Shown: positions 1 through 6,522 of the stretch, piece by piece
How the letters are laid out: the number at the start of each line of letters is the position of its first letter
How positions within the stretch are numbered: the stretch's first letter is position 1
Source of the DNA: Verrucomicrobiota bacterium
GTDB taxonomy: Bacteria; Verrucomicrobiota; Verrucomicrobiia; Opitutales; UBA2995
DNA length: 16,871 nucleotides
Assembly (NCBI GenBank): GCA_027297085.1
Contig: JAPUIL010000010.1
Coordinates: forward strand, 1-16,871
Direction of reading: 5' to 3'
The notes under the pieces: model-generated
Databases searched by the model: none
The model's input: only the letters and a program-made list of their open reading frames with translations
Told to the model about the DNA's origin: nothing
Translations under genes and position numbers: made by a program

Positions 1-124
1 AAACTTCCAACTTCGCTTCCCTCCTTCCCACTTTGGTCACCAAAAAATGCCCGAGCAATTCGGGGCAAATCTCCAGAACCGAACGGTCAAAAAATGAAGT
101 GGGAATAACCAATGAATCCTTCAT
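1..124 (-). CDS. mpg: DNA-3-methyladenine glycosylase, N-terminal fragment (cut by window edge)
   Basis: This is the first 41 codons of a minus-strand gene that runs off the left end of the window. It starts at the ATG complementary to 122-124, reads MKDSLVIPTSFFDRSVLEIC and continues with PELLGHFLVTKVGRREAKLEV. The pattern 'P-x-x-F-F-x-R-x-x-L-E-x-x-P-E-L-L-G-x-x-L-V' is the typical beginning of the Mpg/AAG family, which excises alkylated purines such as 3-methyladenine in base-excision repair. The catalytic Glu and Tyr lie outside the window and cannot be checked. The start is 22 bases after the dtd stop codon on the same strand, so it is probably the last or a later gene of the gpsA-SET-dtd operon. 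There is no clear Shine-Dalgarno motif. The family call rests on a short N-terminal match and is moderately secure. Confidence 0.66.
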   Translation of the reverse strand, partial: MKDSLVIPTSFFDRSVLEICPELLGHFLVTKVGRREAKLEV

Positions 125-146
125 GAGGATACCCAGAATGAATCCG

Positions 147-602
147 TTAAAAACGTTTGTCCTTTGTGTCCAATACGAGAGTCACCGGACCGTCGTTGGT
201 TAATTCTATTTCCATCATGGCCCCAAACTCACCAGTAACCACAGGTGCATCCAGCCTCTCCTTCATCAAAGCCACAAATCGTTCATAGAACGGGACCGCC
301 ATGCCGGGAGAAGCGGAACGATTAAAGGATGGTCGCGACCCTTTCCGCACATTGCCAAATAGTGTAAATTGGCTTACAACCACCATAGATCCTTCGACAT
401 CGAGAATATCACGATTCATTTTTCCTTCCTCATCTTCAAACACTCGTAGTTGAGGAATCTTGTTTACCAGCCAATTGAGGTCTTCATCGGTATCAGTACG
501 GTCAATACCAAGCAGAACTACCAAACCCTTGGCAATAATTCCTCTAGATTCACCTTCCACACGAACGGACGCACGGGAAACTCGCTGGACAACCGCACGC
601 AT
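147..602 (-). CDS. dtd: D-aminoacyl-tRNA deacylase
   Basis: The 151-residue protein has the usual full length for the DTD family. These enzymes hydrolyse D-aminoacyl-tRNAs (for example D-Tyr-tRNA) and glycyl-tRNA(Ala), keeping D-amino acids out of translation in the cytoplasm. The N-terminal MRAVVQRVSRASV is diagnostic. The active-site motif SQFTLFG is at residues 77-83 (canonical SQFTLYG, here Tyr to Phe), with its conserved Thr at position 80. GSRPSF is at 88-93. The cross-subunit Gly-Pro motif is NDGPVT at 136-141, with Gly138-Pro139 forming the chirality filter. The ATG lies only 3 bases after the SET gene stop, which indicates co-transcription and probably translational coupling. The mpg-like gene follows 22 bases downstream. 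No residue appears to be missing. Confidence 0.96.
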   Translation of the reverse strand: MRAVVQRVSRASVRVEGESRGIIAKGLVVLLGIDRTDTDEDLNWLVNKIPQLRVFEDEEGKMNRDILDVEGSMVVVSQFTLFGNVRKGSRPSFNRSASPGMAVPFYERFVALMKERLDAPVVTGEFGAMMEIELTNDGPVTLVLDTKDKRF

Positions 603-605
603 GAA

Positions 606-1169
606 TCAAGCAACCTTGCTCTTTCGCTTTGATGACTTCTTTTTACGCTTTTTAAGAATGAACTTTACTTCTTTCCGGTTCCGCATCCTCTTGAATTTCG
701 CGCGATCAGATTTGGCTACTATGAATCCCACGCACTTTTTGGCGCCACAGCTACACGGGTGATCTAAAAAATGCTCCAAGGCATACCCATAATCTATGAG
801 GATTTCCTCATCCTTCATTACCGGCTTGCAGGTGTAATAAAAGATGCGGTCATCGATATTATAGGCTTCACAATTTTCTTTGCAGCTATGGTTCGCAAAA
901 CGGGCAATATTCTCAGGTATATTTCCGTCAATATCCCATTTCTTGTTGAGATCAAAAATATAAACTGCTCCGACACGTTTATCCTCCGCGGCCATATCCA
1001 TTTGCTCGAGACCACGGCGCTGAGATTCCTTTTTGGAAATTCGTTCGCCAACGTATTCCATGATTCGCGTGTCTTCTGGAATATACCGTTTCGCAAACAC
1101 ACCTTTGCCGTGAATCCCTGAGTCTTCAACGAACACCCATTTATTGTCAGATTTTTTTTTCTCAGCCAT
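606..1169 (-). CDS. SET-domain protein-lysine methyltransferase with a basic C-terminal tail
   Basis: From the ATG at 1169 the protein has 187 residues. It contains GKGVFA (21-26), NHSCKENC (93-100, the SAM/pseudoknot motif), EEILIDYGY (121-129, the second half of the catalytic pseudoknot) and a post-SET zinc cluster CSCGAKKC (139-146). SET enzymes move methyl groups from S-adenosylmethionine to lysine side chains, and all visible core motifs look intact, so an active enzyme is likely. Residues 160-187 carry 16 Lys/Arg in 28 positions, giving a histone-like tail whose role is unknown: it could bind nucleic acid, dock a substrate or be automethylated. Reading can extend upstream to an ATG at 1214 (202 residues), but the extra 15 residues do not resemble the family and neither start has a good ribosome site. 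The gene sits between gpsA and dtd, 3 bases before dtd. The substrate cannot be told from the sequence. Confidence 0.9.
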   Translation of the reverse strand: MAEKKKSDNKWVFVEDSGIHGKGVFAKRYIPEDTRIMEYVGERISKKESQRRGLEQMDMAAEDKRVGAVYIFDLNKKWDIDGNIPENIARFANHSCKENCEAYNIDDRIFYYTCKPVMKDEEILIDYGYALEHFLDHPCSCGAKKCVGFIVAKSDRAKFKRMRNRKEVKFILKKRKKKSSKRKSKVA

Positions 1170-1257
1170 GCCTTCAATCAGTACTCGGACAAAGGCGAGA
1201 CTTTGTAAACCCATGTTGGCGTGGCAACATTTTTTGAAAGATTCTGAAGCGCGTTTT

Positions 1258-2256
1258 CTACTCGGACTTTAAATCACGAAGCATGAGAGCTTCCAAAGCT
1301 TTCTGTGGAGACAACCCATCATACAGTACTGCGTACACCTGATTGAGAATGGGAACCTCAATCCCCTTCTGTTTACAGAGACTGTGAAATACATGGGTTG
1401 CCGTTACGCCTTCGACCACCGTCTTGCGGTGCGCCATCAATTCTTCAAGTCGTTTACCCTCTCCCAACTGCTGCCCGAGAGTGCGGTTACGACTCCACGA
1501 TCCGTTGCAGGTAGCCACCAAATCTCCAAAACCACTGAGCCCGAAAAAGGTCTTGGCTTCCGCTCCGAGGGCAACCCCCAGGCGAATCATTTCATTGAGA
1601 GCGCGGGTCAGGAGAGCTGCCTTAGCGTTGTCGCCAAATTGAAGACCATCCACACAACCGGCGGCAATCGCATAAATGTTTTTCAGACAGCCACCGAGTT
1701 CAACTCCAGTCATATCCTCCGAGGTATAGACGCGTAGAAACTGACTGCTCATTGCGGATTGAACGACCGAGACAAATGCATCGCTTTCATTAGCTCCTAG
1801 AGTCACGGCAGTTGGCTTTCCCGATGCCACTTCCGCAGCGTTGGATGGCCCCGACAAAACGGCGTGCGGGATGCCGGGCAGCGCATCTTCCACTACCTCA
1901 CTCGGCCGAAGGTAACTTTCTTCCTCCAGTCCTTTGCACAAGGTGATTACCATCTTCAGGGCATTGGAAGACGAGAGGTGTGCCGAAATACTCTCGCACA
2001 AGATTCGCAAGCCCTTACTGGGGCAGGCAAGCACGGCGACATCGGCCTCCATCAGAACCGGTTTTACTTCGCATCCGATCTGCAGATTGAGAGGTAACTC
2101 ATAGCCTGGCAGATAATCCACATTCTCACGCGAAGAAGATATGTTCAGCGCCATCTCCATTCGTCGAGGCACCAGGGTAACGGAATGTCCTTGGCGGATC
2201 AGATGGAGCGCCATGGCGGTTCCCCAGGCACCAGCACCGAGTACGCAGAAATTCAT
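1258..2256 (-). CDS. gpsA: Glycerol-3-phosphate dehydrogenase [NAD(P)+]
   Basis: The 332-residue protein has normal GpsA length. It reduces dihydroxyacetone phosphate to sn-glycerol 3-phosphate, the backbone precursor of phospholipids, in the cytoplasm. The N-terminal Rossmann motif is LGAGAWGTA (6-14). CKGLEE starts at 107 with the conserved Lys108, and LSGPSNAAEV (134-143) is the family signature. The catalytic Lys is Lys192 in LKNIYAIAAG, and FGLSGFGDLVATC (238-250) precedes SRNRTLG (255-261), which contacts cofactor and substrate. All signature blocks are present. It is the first gene of the minus-strand run gpsA-SET-dtd-mpg, and the leader upstream contains a 7-bp hairpin at 2368-2399. 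The ATG at 2256 is the only sensible start, because the Rossmann motif begins six residues later. Confidence 0.97.
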   Translation of the reverse strand: MNFCVLGAGAWGTAMALHLIRQGHSVTLVPRRMEMALNISSSRENVDYLPGYELPLNLQIGCEVKPVLMEADVAVLACPSKGLRILCESISAHLSSSNALKMVITLCKGLEEESYLRPSEVVEDALPGIPHAVLSGPSNAAEVASGKPTAVTLGANESDAFVSVVQSAMSSQFLRVYTSEDMTGVELGGCLKNIYAIAAGCVDGLQFGDNAKAALLTRALNEMIRLGVALGAEAKTFFGLSGFGDLVATCNGSWSRNRTLGQQLGEGKRLEELMAHRKTVVEGVTATHVFHSLCKQKGIEVPILNQVYAVLYDGLSPQKALEALMLRDLKSE

Positions 2257-2367
2257 ATATGAGAATAGTTAAGGTGGAGGCAGTCTTAGAAGCTATCTTA
2301 AAAATCTAAATAACTGAGGGTGCGAGGAGAAAAGATTCGAATCTACTTCTAGGGAAACCGGAACAAA

Positions 2368-2399
2368 CCCTGATAGTCACCCCGATCGAACCATCAGGG
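2368..2399. other. Hairpin in the region upstream of gpsA
   Basis: CCCTGAT (2368-2374) and ATCAGGG (2393-2399) form a perfect 7-bp stem around an 18-base loop. On the minus strand it lies about 110 bases upstream of the gpsA start and is followed by a short T-rich stretch. It could be a weak terminator or a leader structure. No function is demonstrated. The rest of the gpsA-side gap (2257-2499) shows nothing else I can support. Confidence 0.3.
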
Positions 2400-2499
2400 A
2401 TTTCCTTAAAATTGAGTAAAATCATCTTTAAAGCTTTGCGGTGAGTCAGCATCCGTCCTATAAGAATAACCCCATACCAACAATTCAGCTGTCCATTTA

Positions 2500-2775
2500 T
2501 TGAAGCCAATATTACATATTCTGCTTAAACCATTTTTCCTGCGTCCGAAGAAAGGCAAGCAGCTTAAATTTTCCAGGATTGGACAGCGTTCCAGGCTCGT
2601 TAATCCCCAATTTGTGTCCTTTTTGGAATCGAGCAAATTTCAGAGAATCAGTTTGGACAAGTATGAGCGTAAGTTGCGCCGAAAAACAGTGTGGACTCGC
2701 ATGTCCATCTTGGTGGGTGTGTTGTTATTCGGTTGGTTAGTCATTGAAAGCGCACAGGCTCTCACTCTCTTTTAG
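2500..2775 (+). CDS. Possible small C-terminally anchored membrane protein
   Basis: This open frame of up to 91 residues begins with a TTG codon and has no ribosome site. The N-terminal two thirds are strongly basic. The C-terminal 23 residues, starting SILVGVLLFGWLVIESAQAL, form one hydrophobic segment that would act as a tail anchor. The frame is oriented away from gpsA and ends shortly before the LOG-family gene. I recognise no family. Translation could also begin at an internal codon, including the ATG at 2701, which would leave little more than the membrane helix. The hydrophobic C-terminus and the lack of any other gene in 2257-2895 are the only arguments that it is real. Confidence 0.35.
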   Translation: MKPILHILLKPFFLRPKKGKQLKFSRIGQRSRLVNPQFVSFLESSKFQRISLDKYERKLRRKTVWTRMSILVGVLLFGWLVIESAQALTLF

Positions 2776-2895
2776 CAACTTGTCTGAGAAGGCACCTCGA
2801 TTGAGGGTAAACAAAAGTGATACCCGCCTTTGACAATGGCTGGCGGGCTGGCAAACCTAACAGGGTTTTCCACTCGCATCCCAACCCATCTCACT

Positions 2896-3744
2896 ATGTA
2901 TCCTTCTGACAAGTTTCCCGAGGAATGGCCCGTCAAGGCCTATGATAATCCAGAGTTCCTGCACAGCCCGGAAGCCCGTACCATCCGCGTCAATTGCGAG
3001 TTGCTCGAGCCGATGTACAGGTTTCGAAAATACAACATTAAGAATACCATAGTCTTCTTCGGATCCGCTCGTACCAAGGAACCCGAAGCAGCCAAACAGG
3101 CGCTTGCTCAACTGAAGGCCGAACTGGATGTCAAGGAGCCCCTCACCGACGAGGAATCCAAATTGCTGAAGCGGGCAACAATCGATGTGAAACAGTCCGT
3201 TTTCTATGCAGATTGCCGTGAATTAGCCCACAGAATGGCCCGTTGGGCGGAAAACCTGGGCGATGATTATGACATGCATATCTGCTCCGGTGGAGGACCA
3301 GGCATTATGGAAGCAGCTAACCACGGGGCCCATGATGCGGGGGCCGAATCCGTTGGCCTCAATATTTCTTTACCTTTCGAGCAACATTCCAATCCCTACA
3401 TATCCCCGGAGCTCAACCTGGAGTTTCATTACTTTTTTGTCCGAAAATACTGGTTTCTCTACCTGGCCAAGGCCTTGGTGGCTTTCCCTGGTGGATTTGG
3501 GACCATGGACGAGCTGTTTGAAATGCTGACTCTTATCCAAACCGGAAAAGCCGGGAAAGACCTGCCCATTGTGCTTTATGGCAAGGACTATTGGAATCGT
3601 CTCTTCGATTTCGAAGCATTGGCTGAATGGGGTTATATCTCCGAAGAGGATTTAGAGCGTTTTGTGATTCTCGACACGGTGGACGCAACTGAGGATTACC
3701 TGAAAAACGCTATCAATCTGGAGAGTTTGGTCAAAAATTCCTGA
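2896..3744 (+). CDS. LOG family / TIGR00730 Rossmann-fold protein (putative nucleotide phosphoribohydrolase)
   Basis: From the ATG at 2896 the protein has 282 residues. LOG proteins cleave nucleoside 5'-monophosphates, including cytokinin ribotides, to free base and ribose 5-phosphate; many are mislabelled lysine decarboxylases. The motifs seen are FFGSAR (54-59), SGGGPGIMEAAN (131-142) and the catalytic PGGFGTMDE (198-206), so the active-site set is complete. Between GSAR and GGGPG lies a charged stretch of roughly 45 residues (about 61-105) that is longer than in compact LOG proteins and marks the larger subgroup. The frame extends upstream to an ATG at 2836 and a TTG at 2830, but those extra residues look non-coding, and KAYDNPEFLHSPEAR soon after residue 14 resembles the usual beginning of this subgroup. 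It lies 59 bases upstream of the hybrid kinase on the same strand. Its physiological substrate is unknown. Confidence 0.9.
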   Translation: MYPSDKFPEEWPVKAYDNPEFLHSPEARTIRVNCELLEPMYRFRKYNIKNTIVFFGSARTKEPEAAKQALAQLKAELDVKEPLTDEESKLLKRATIDVKQSVFYADCRELAHRMARWAENLGDDYDMHICSGGGPGIMEAANHGAHDAGAESVGLNISLPFEQHSNPYISPELNLEFHYFFVRKYWFLYLAKALVAFPGGFGTMDELFEMLTLIQTGKAGKDLPIVLYGKDYWNRLFDFEALAEWGYISEEDLERFVILDTVDATEDYLKNAINLESLVKNS

Positions 3745-3803
3745 CCTAGAATTATTTTCATGCATGGGTTGATAAGTTTACTTCCTTTCCTTCAATAGGT
3801 TAT

Positions 3804-6125
3804 ATGGAAATGAGCTCCTCCGATACTGAAACCCGGACCGTCCTTATTATAGAAGATAGCAGCGCCGACCGGCTCATGTACCGGAAATTTATCGGCCAGC
3901 TCACCGCTTTTAATAAACGATTTTTGGAGGAGGAATCCGGGCTGGCAGGCCTTCAACGCTATTCAGAAGAGACGATTGACTGCATTCTTCTCGATCTGCA
4001 CTTGCCAGACATGAACGGCGTGGAATTCCTGGGGCAGTTTCGCGAAAAACATGGAGACAATGTGTGCCCTATCATCATGTTGACCGGCCAAGGCAGTGAG
4101 GAAGACGCAGTAATGGCCTTAAAGGCCGGAGCTCATGATTACTTGTCCAAGATCCGTCTCACACCGGAGAATCTAAACCGGGCCGTAGAAAACGCCATTG
4201 AGAAGGTTAATCTTCACAAACGATTGGAAAATCAGCGCCTCGATCTGAAAGTAAAAAACAATCAACTCCAGGTGATGAAAGATCATCTGGAGAAACTGGT
4301 TGAAGAAAGGACTCGAAACTTAATCGTGACCAACGAACGCCTCCTGGTGGAAATTGAGGAACGGCGAAAAGCCGAATCGCAAGTAAGGGAGAGTGCCCGC
4401 TTCAACCGTATGATCATGGATGCGGCACCCGCCTTTATCGCTTATGTCGATGAGAACGATTGTTACCGCTTCGCCAACCTCCAATACCAGCGTGTCTTTC
4501 GTTGTAAGGAGGAAGATATTTTGGGCATTTCTTTAACCGATCATGTGGGTAATGCATTTGAAGACGAGAGGAACGACGCGTTGCAAGGCAATCCACAGGA
4601 CTTTGAATACCATCATATCACCTCTGACGGTGATCAGGGATGGTATCATATTCTCCTAACTCCTCACACCAGCCCTTACGGTGAATTACTTGGCTATTTT
4701 ATGGTAGGAATAGATGTTAGCGAGAAACGTGAAGCCGAAGAGGCCCTCACAACTCAGGCTCAGCTTATCGACCAGAGTCTCAATGCTATTATTTCAACTA
4801 CGGAAGAGGGTATTATCCGAACCTGGAACGAAGGGGCGGAACGCATTTTCAAAATCCCCTACGAACAGGCTATCGGTCAGCATATCTCTTTTATGTATGC
4901 TCCCGGAGACGATCGTTTGTTTGAGAATCAAATTCTTGCACCACTACAGGAAAAGCAACAAATGGAAGCAGACTTGGTATTTATGGACGGTCAGGATGAG
5001 CCCGTCCAGGTACATGCCTTGTTCTCTTTGCTGAAGGACATCGACGGAAACCAGCAGGGTATCGTGGGGTATTATCTCGATAATACGGCTCGTCTGAAAA
5101 CGGAACGCAGCTTGCAGGAATCGGAGGCCAAGTTCTCCGCCTTGTTCCGCGACGCGGCCACCGGGATTATTTTGTCGGACCTCAATGGAAAGATCGCCGA
5201 CTGCAACTTAGCCTTCGGCGAGATACTGGGACTGAACAAAAAAGATGTGATTGGTAAAACCATCGAGAATTTTTACCTGCCTGGAGAAGAAGAAGAAGAA
5301 TTTGAATACCTTAACGATTGCCAAAAGGGTAAACGAACATCCTACCAGATTGATAAACAGCTAAAGGCCGAAGACGGCCGTACTATCTGGGGTCGTATAA
5401 CAACCTCTATGATTCTCGGCCAGGACAGGGAACCGAACTTCATTGTGCGAATGCTGGAAGATATTACCCGGCAAAAAGAGAATGAGGCGTTTATCCAGAA
5501 ATCTCTGGAAGAAAAACAGGTGCTACTGAGAGAAGTGCACCACCGTGTTAAAAACAACCTGCAAGTTATTCAGAGCCTGTTGCGCATGCAAAGCAGGAAA
5601 GCCAAAGATAGCTCTATGGAGCCCCTGCTGCGGGAAAGCCAAAATCGCATCCGTTCCATTGCGCTCATTCACGAACAGCTCTATAAACAGGATGATTTTT
5701 CCGAAATTGATTTGGCCAACTACCTTAACCTGCTTTTGAGGCAGGTGTTTCGCACATTTGAACTTGGATCGTTGCGGGTGACCAGCCGTGTCGAATTCAA
5801 AAATATCTATTTGAGCCTGAACAAAGCCATTCCCTGTGCCCTTATCATCAACGAATTGGTGACCAATTCCCTTAAATACGCCTTCAATGGAAAAGATACC
5901 GGAGAGATTCGTATTCAAGCTGAGCAAGAAAACGGAACCTTGACCTTGGTCGTTCGAGACGACGGTTGTGGAATCGGTGATTCTGTCGATATCGATACGA
6001 GTGAAACTCTGGGACTGAAAATCGTCCGCACCCTTACTCGCCAGATCGGAGGTACTTTGGAAATCAGCAATCAGGATGGGACACATTTTAAACTCACATT
6101 CGAACCCGGACGGGACCATGATTAA
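3804..6125 (+). CDS. Hybrid sensor kinase: REC-PAS-PAS-PAS-HisKA_2-HATPase
   Basis: The 773-residue protein has no membrane segment, so it is probably a cytoplasmic sensor. A receiver domain (about 12-130) has the acidic pair Glu17-Asp18, phospho-acceptor Asp64 in LLDLHLPDMNG, Thr94 and Lys116. A charged coiled coil (about 133-195) leads into three PAS domains (about 196-310, 316-435 and 440-558). The kinase core is the HisKA_2 type: EVHHRVKNN (578-585) holds the phospho-His at 579 or 580, followed by the N box INELVTNSLKYAF (682-694) and the G1 motif RDDGCGIG (718-725). In this family the kinase autophosphorylates and hands phosphate to a separate receiver. The N-terminal receiver suggests it is itself an intermediate in a phosphorelay. 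The next gene, 397 bases downstream, encodes another receiver-PAS protein and is the likely partner. The start may be the ATG at 3804 or at 3810; an AGG at 3797-3799 gives better spacing to the second. Confidence 0.93.
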   Translation: MEMSSSDTETRTVLIIEDSSADRLMYRKFIGQLTAFNKRFLEEESGLAGLQRYSEETIDCILLDLHLPDMNGVEFLGQFREKHGDNVCPIIMLTGQGSEEDAVMALKAGAHDYLSKIRLTPENLNRAVENAIEKVNLHKRLENQRLDLKVKNNQLQVMKDHLEKLVEERTRNLIVTNERLLVEIEERRKAESQVRESARFNRMIMDAAPAFIAYVDENDCYRFANLQYQRVFRCKEEDILGISLTDHVGNAFEDERNDALQGNPQDFEYHHITSDGDQGWYHILLTPHTSPYGELLGYFMVGIDVSEKREAEEALTTQAQLIDQSLNAIISTTEEGIIRTWNEGAERIFKIPYEQAIGQHISFMYAPGDDRLFENQILAPLQEKQQMEADLVFMDGQDEPVQVHALFSLLKDIDGNQQGIVGYYLDNTARLKTERSLQESEAKFSALFRDAATGIILSDLNGKIADCNLAFGEILGLNKKDVIGKTIENFYLPGEEEEEFEYLNDCQKGKRTSYQIDKQLKAEDGRTIWGRITTSMILGQDREPNFIVRMLEDITRQKENEAFIQKSLEEKQVLLREVHHRVKNNLQVIQSLLRMQSRKAKDSSMEPLLRESQNRIRSIALIHEQLYKQDDFSEIDLANYLNLLLRQVFRTFELGSLRVTSRVEFKNIYLSLNKAIPCALIINELVTNSLKYAFNGKDTGEIRIQAEQENGTLTLVVRDDGCGIGDSVDIDTSETLGLKIVRTLTRQIGGTLEISNQDGTHFKLTFEPGRDHD

Positions 6126-6153
6126 TACCTTATTCCTGTTTAAACTTGTTATT

Positions 6154-6173
6154 CCCCGATGCTTGCGTCGGGG
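6154..6173. repeat. Palindromic repeat, copy 1
   Basis: The sequence CCCCGATGCTTGCGTCGGGG folds into a stem of CCCCGA with TCGGGG, extended by a T-G pair and a G-C pair around the loop CTTG. It lies 28 bases after the hybrid kinase stop codon, so it may act as a 3' stabilising hairpin or transcription end. A second copy, differing at one base, lies 239 bases further on. Confidence 0.8.
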
Positions 6174-6210
6174 GGTTGGGTGATCTTAGTGCTGAGGAAA
6201 AAGACCAGAT

Positions 6211-6277
6211 CGGCAGCAAGCTACCTCCTACATTAGGATATGCGATACGAAGTGTAGGAGGTAGCTTTCCTGCCTTG
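6211..6277. repeat. GTAG-headed REP pair in inverted orientation
   Basis: A perfect 14-bp inverted repeat, AGCTACCTCCTACA at 6219-6232 and TGTAGGAGGTAGCT at 6253-6266, surrounds a 20-base spacer. Each arm begins internally with GTAG. On the minus strand the left unit continues as GGTAGC-TT-GCTGCC, a hairpin following the GTAGGA foot, which is the architecture of a REP element. The right unit has a decayed second half. The pair therefore looks like an old REPIN/BIME, the kind of element mobilised by RAYT (TnpA-REP) transposases elsewhere in a genome. Confidence 0.6.
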
Positions 6278-6392
6278 AGCTTGTCGAAATGGCTGCCGAA
6301 TAGAATACCAAAGATTTCCTCCCAGTCTTAGCGAAGAAAGGAGAATGATTGGTTGTAAGTGAATAATTGGCGCATTGTTTCCAATTCAGATA

Positions 6393-6412
6393 CCCCGATG
6401 CTTGCATCGGGG
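6393..6412. repeat. Palindromic repeat, copy 2
   Basis: The sequence CCCCGATGCTTGCATCGGGG is a perfect palindromic hairpin apart from its small loop. It matches the copy at 6154-6173 in 19 of 20 bases, the difference being A for G at the fourteenth base, which turns a G-T pair into an A-T pair. Compensation to a paired state suggests that the hairpin itself is maintained or recently copied. Confidence 0.8.
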
Positions 6413-6522
6413 AGTTTAAATGAGTAAGGTATATGGTTGAATTCGACCCATTTTTAGAGTTTTATCAAAGGATCAAAATTTCGAACAACAAGTAGCAGTA
6501 AAAACCCAAACTTCTTTATCTC

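Larger units (their letters stand above)
6126..6522. other. 397-base repeat-rich spacer between the two signalling genes
   Basis: No credible gene lies here. The spacer holds two almost identical 20-base palindromes at 6154-6173 and 6393-6412, and between them a 14-bp inverted repeat with GTAG-headed REP character at 6211-6277. An AT-rich stretch from about 6420 to 6522 precedes the REC-PAS-PAS start and may carry its promoter, though I cannot pick out a convincing -35/-10 pair. A short open frame across 6146-6331 simply runs through the palindromes. Confidence 0.7.

Noticed and set aside
1170..1214. Upstream ATG giving the SET protein 15 extra residues
   Set aside because: The added residues are hydrophobic and unlike the family N-terminus, while the start at 1169 leads directly into the charged MAEKKK segment and the SET fold.
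2311..2350. tRNA-like T-loop motif (GATTCGAATC) on the minus strand
   Set aside because: The flanking bases do not pair as a T stem (A opposite C at the closing pair), and no matching acceptor 5' strand, D arm or anticodon arm could be found within tRNA distance.
2406..2636. 76-residue minus-strand open frame upstream of gpsA
   Set aside because: It has no recognisable motif and no start context, and overlaps an equally weak plus-strand frame with a better membrane segment.
5523..6119. 198-residue open frame antisense to the hybrid kinase
   Set aside because: It lies opposite the HisKA_2/HATPase core, whose motifs are unmistakable in the plus frame. The antisense protein has no recognisable domain or start context.
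6146..6331. 61-residue open frame in the spacer between signalling genes
   Set aside because: It spans the 20-base palindrome and the REP inverted repeat, so it is a by-product of repeat sequence rather than a gene.
6126..6522. CRISPR-like array formed by the repeated palindromes
   Set aside because: Only two copies of the 20-mer occur, 239 bases apart with no regular spacers, and no cas gene is nearby.
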